A DNA stretch of 41,568 bases from Cryobacterium zongtaii. Its GTDB lineage: Bacteria > Actinomycetota > Actinomycetes > Actinomycetales > Microbacteriaceae. The stretch is taken from contig NZ_PPXD01000004.1 of the NCBI RefSeq assembly GCF_002909375.1, positions 41,979 through 83,546 of the forward strand. The letters are read 5' to 3'. Position numbers and translations under genes: made by a program. Positions 40,204-41,568 of the stretch are shown here, piece by piece (the first letter of the stretch is position 1; each line of letters starts with the position of its first letter). The notes beneath the pieces are model-generated. The model searched no databases. It was not told the origin of the DNA and saw only the letters and a list, made by a program, of their open reading frames with translations.

Positions 40204-41568
40204 AGATCTTCGCCATGATCCGCGCCGAACTGGCGCGCCTGACCGCCACGACCATGTCCCGCGTGGCACTCGTCGCGCTGATGCTGGTGCCCGTGCTCTA
40301 CGGCGGCCTCTACCTCTGGGCCAACCAGGACCCGTACGCGGGCCTGGACCGGGTGCCCGTGGCCCTCGTCGTGTCCGACACCGGCTCGGAGCTGGACGGC
40401 GCCGCCACCAATTACGGCACCGACGTCGCCGAGCAGCTCATCGAGGACGGCACCTTCGACTGGCACACCGTGACCGCGGCGACCGCGAAGGCCGGTGTGG
40501 CCGACGCCACCTACGACTTCAGCGTCACGATTCCCGCCGACTTCTCCAGCTCGATCGCCTCGTCCTCATCCGATACCCCGCACCAGGCCACGATCACCCT
40601 CACCACCAACGACACCAACAGCTACCTCGCCTCCACGATCGGCAGCCAGGCCGCCCAGACCATTCGGGATGCCATCGTCGAACGGGTCAACGAGCAGGCC
40701 GCCGACACCCTGCTCATCGGCCTGTCCGACATCCGCTCGAGCCTGGTCGACGCCGCCGATGGCGCCACCCAGCTGACGGATGGCGCGTCGACCGCCGTAG
40801 ACGGCGGCAGCAGCCTCGCCGACGGGGCGGGCCGGCTCGCAGACGGCACCGGCCAGCTGGCCACGGGAGCCGGCACCCTCGCCAACGGCACCGGGCAGCT
40901 CGCCGACGGTGCCGCCCAGGTCGCCGACGGCACGGGCCAGGTCGCCACCGGGTCCGACAGCCTGGCCGCCGGCGCCGCGCAGCTCAGCACGGGAGCGGGC
41001 GGCCTCGCCGCCGGCGCGGGCCAGGTCGCGACCGGAGCCGACGCCCTGGCCACCGGAACCGGGCAGGTCGCCGACGGCACCGCCGCGCTGTCGCAGGGTG
41101 CCACCACCCTCGCCGCCGGCACCGGCAAGGTCGCCACCGGTGCCGCCCAGGTCGCCGCCGCTGCCCAACAGGTGGCCGACGGCACGGCGGCGCTGAACAC
41201 CGCCGCCGGTGCGGCCGGTACCCAATTCGCCGGCGCGGGCGCGACCTACAGCGCCGCACGCACTGCCCTGGCCGATCAGCTCACCGCCGCCGGACTCAGC
41301 CAGACCGAGGTGGACGCCGCACTGGCCACCCTCGAGCCGATCGGCCGCAGCATCACCGACAGCGGCGCCGCCCTGACCGCTGCCGGCACCGCCATCACGA
41401 CTCTCAGCACCGGTACCAGCCAGCTGGCGACCGGGGCTGCCCAGACCGCCGACGGGGCCAAGCAGAGCGCCGACGGCGCGAGCAGCCTGGCCACCGGTGC
41501 CGCGACCGCCGCGACCGGGGCGCGCACATCCGCCGACGGCGCGGCCGCCCTCGCCACCGGCGCGCACC
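40200..41568 (+). CDS. YhgE/Pip-domain membrane protein, second copy (3' end outside window)
   Basis: 456 residues are visible, from GTG 40200 (VKIFAMIRAELARLTATTMSR). One hydrophobic helix (about 20-40, ALVALMLVPVLYGGLYLWA) is followed by VPVALVVSDTG and YDFSVTIPADFSS, matching the N-terminal domain of the other YhgE protein. From about residue 185 a long run of seven-residue L-A-D-G-T-G-Q-like units begins and continues to the window end, interrupted near 345-400 by a non-repeat insert (QLTAAGLSQTEVDAALATL). The C-terminal membrane domain is beyond the window. It is translationally coupled to the pseudo-ATPase gene. Confidence 0.9.
   Translation, partial: MKIFAMIRAELARLTATTMSRVALVALMLVPVLYGGLYLWANQDPYAGLDRVPVALVVSDTGSELDGAATNYGTDVAEQLIEDGTFDWHTVTAATAKAGVADATYDFSVTIPADFSSSIASSSSDTPHQATITLTTNDTNSYLASTIGSQAAQTIRDAIVERVNEQAADTLLIGLSDIRSSLVDAADGATQLTDGASTAVDGGSSLADGAGRLADGTGQLATGAGTLANGTGQLADGAAQVADGTGQVATGSDSLAAGAAQLSTGAGGLAAGAGQVATGADALATGTGQVADGTAALSQGATTLAAGTGKVATGAAQVAAAAQQVADGTAALNTAAGAAGTQFAGAGATYSAARTALADQLTAAGLSQTEVDAALATLEPIGRSITDSGAALTAAGTAITTLSTGTSQLATGAAQTADGAKQSADGASSLATGAATAATGARTSADGAAALATGAH

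Overview
The window is high-GC, densely coding DNA from an actinobacterium, most likely of the family Microbacteriaceae (Cryobacterium/Leifsonia-like; genus not certain). The support is the gene neighbourhoods (purF-purM beside DUF3073 and a small sterol-carrier-like protein; DUF3151 directly upstream of purA), GTG/TTG starts, many -10 boxes placed 5-7 nt before the start codon (leaderless mRNAs), and very frequent GCATCC/GGATGC hexamers. I see no rRNA, tRNA, CRISPR array, phage or insertion sequence.

Layout. 1-3286: the 3' part of a KimA/KUP-like APC permease, a convergent flavoprotein, and DUF3073. 3442-10260: de novo purine genes purM and purF (minus strand, behind a small membrane protein), a ribokinase-like gene, a sterol-carrier-like gene, then purD-purC. 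10405-15151: a TetR regulator divergent from an ABC exporter (ATPase plus permease) followed by a NarL-type two-component system. 15294-17617: kynureninase, then purS-purQ. 17717-19666: aldo/keto reductase, DUF3817 protein, small monooxygenase. 19834-22140: purL. 22137-28162: an unrecognised gene divergent from a probable PHO-box-controlled phosphonate-type uptake operon (HAD hydrolase, phnD, phnC, two phnE) ending in a RpiR/SIS regulator. 28245-33869: L-2-hydroxyglutarate oxidase-like gene, an AbiEi/DUF559 nuclease-like gene, SDR, chorismate mutase, EamA transporter, GNAT. 33957-35765: DUF3151-purA. 35866-41568: two divergent YhgE/Pip membrane-protein operons, each with a degenerate ABC-ATPase-like partner. 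A TetR gene ends the left operon, and two copies of a GACTAGTC palindrome lie in the shared control region.

How the genes work together: purF, purD, purS/Q/L, purM and purC cover PRPP to SAICAR (except purN/purE/purK), and purA commits IMP to AMP. The genes are scattered over 30 kb on both strands, with separate promoters.

The least explained structure is intergenic. A roughly 62-nt nested palindrome (family A) occurs four times in one orientation: two copies in tandem behind purL, and one on each side of the AbiEi/DUF559 gene. Its stems keep pairing through compensatory or wobble changes, and one tandem pair forms the C-terminal coding tail of the convergent gene. A second palindrome (family B) lies just behind both purA and the TetR gene. 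These repeats with the gene they bracket, and the YhgE operons with pseudo-ATPases, are the best candidates for undescribed biology.
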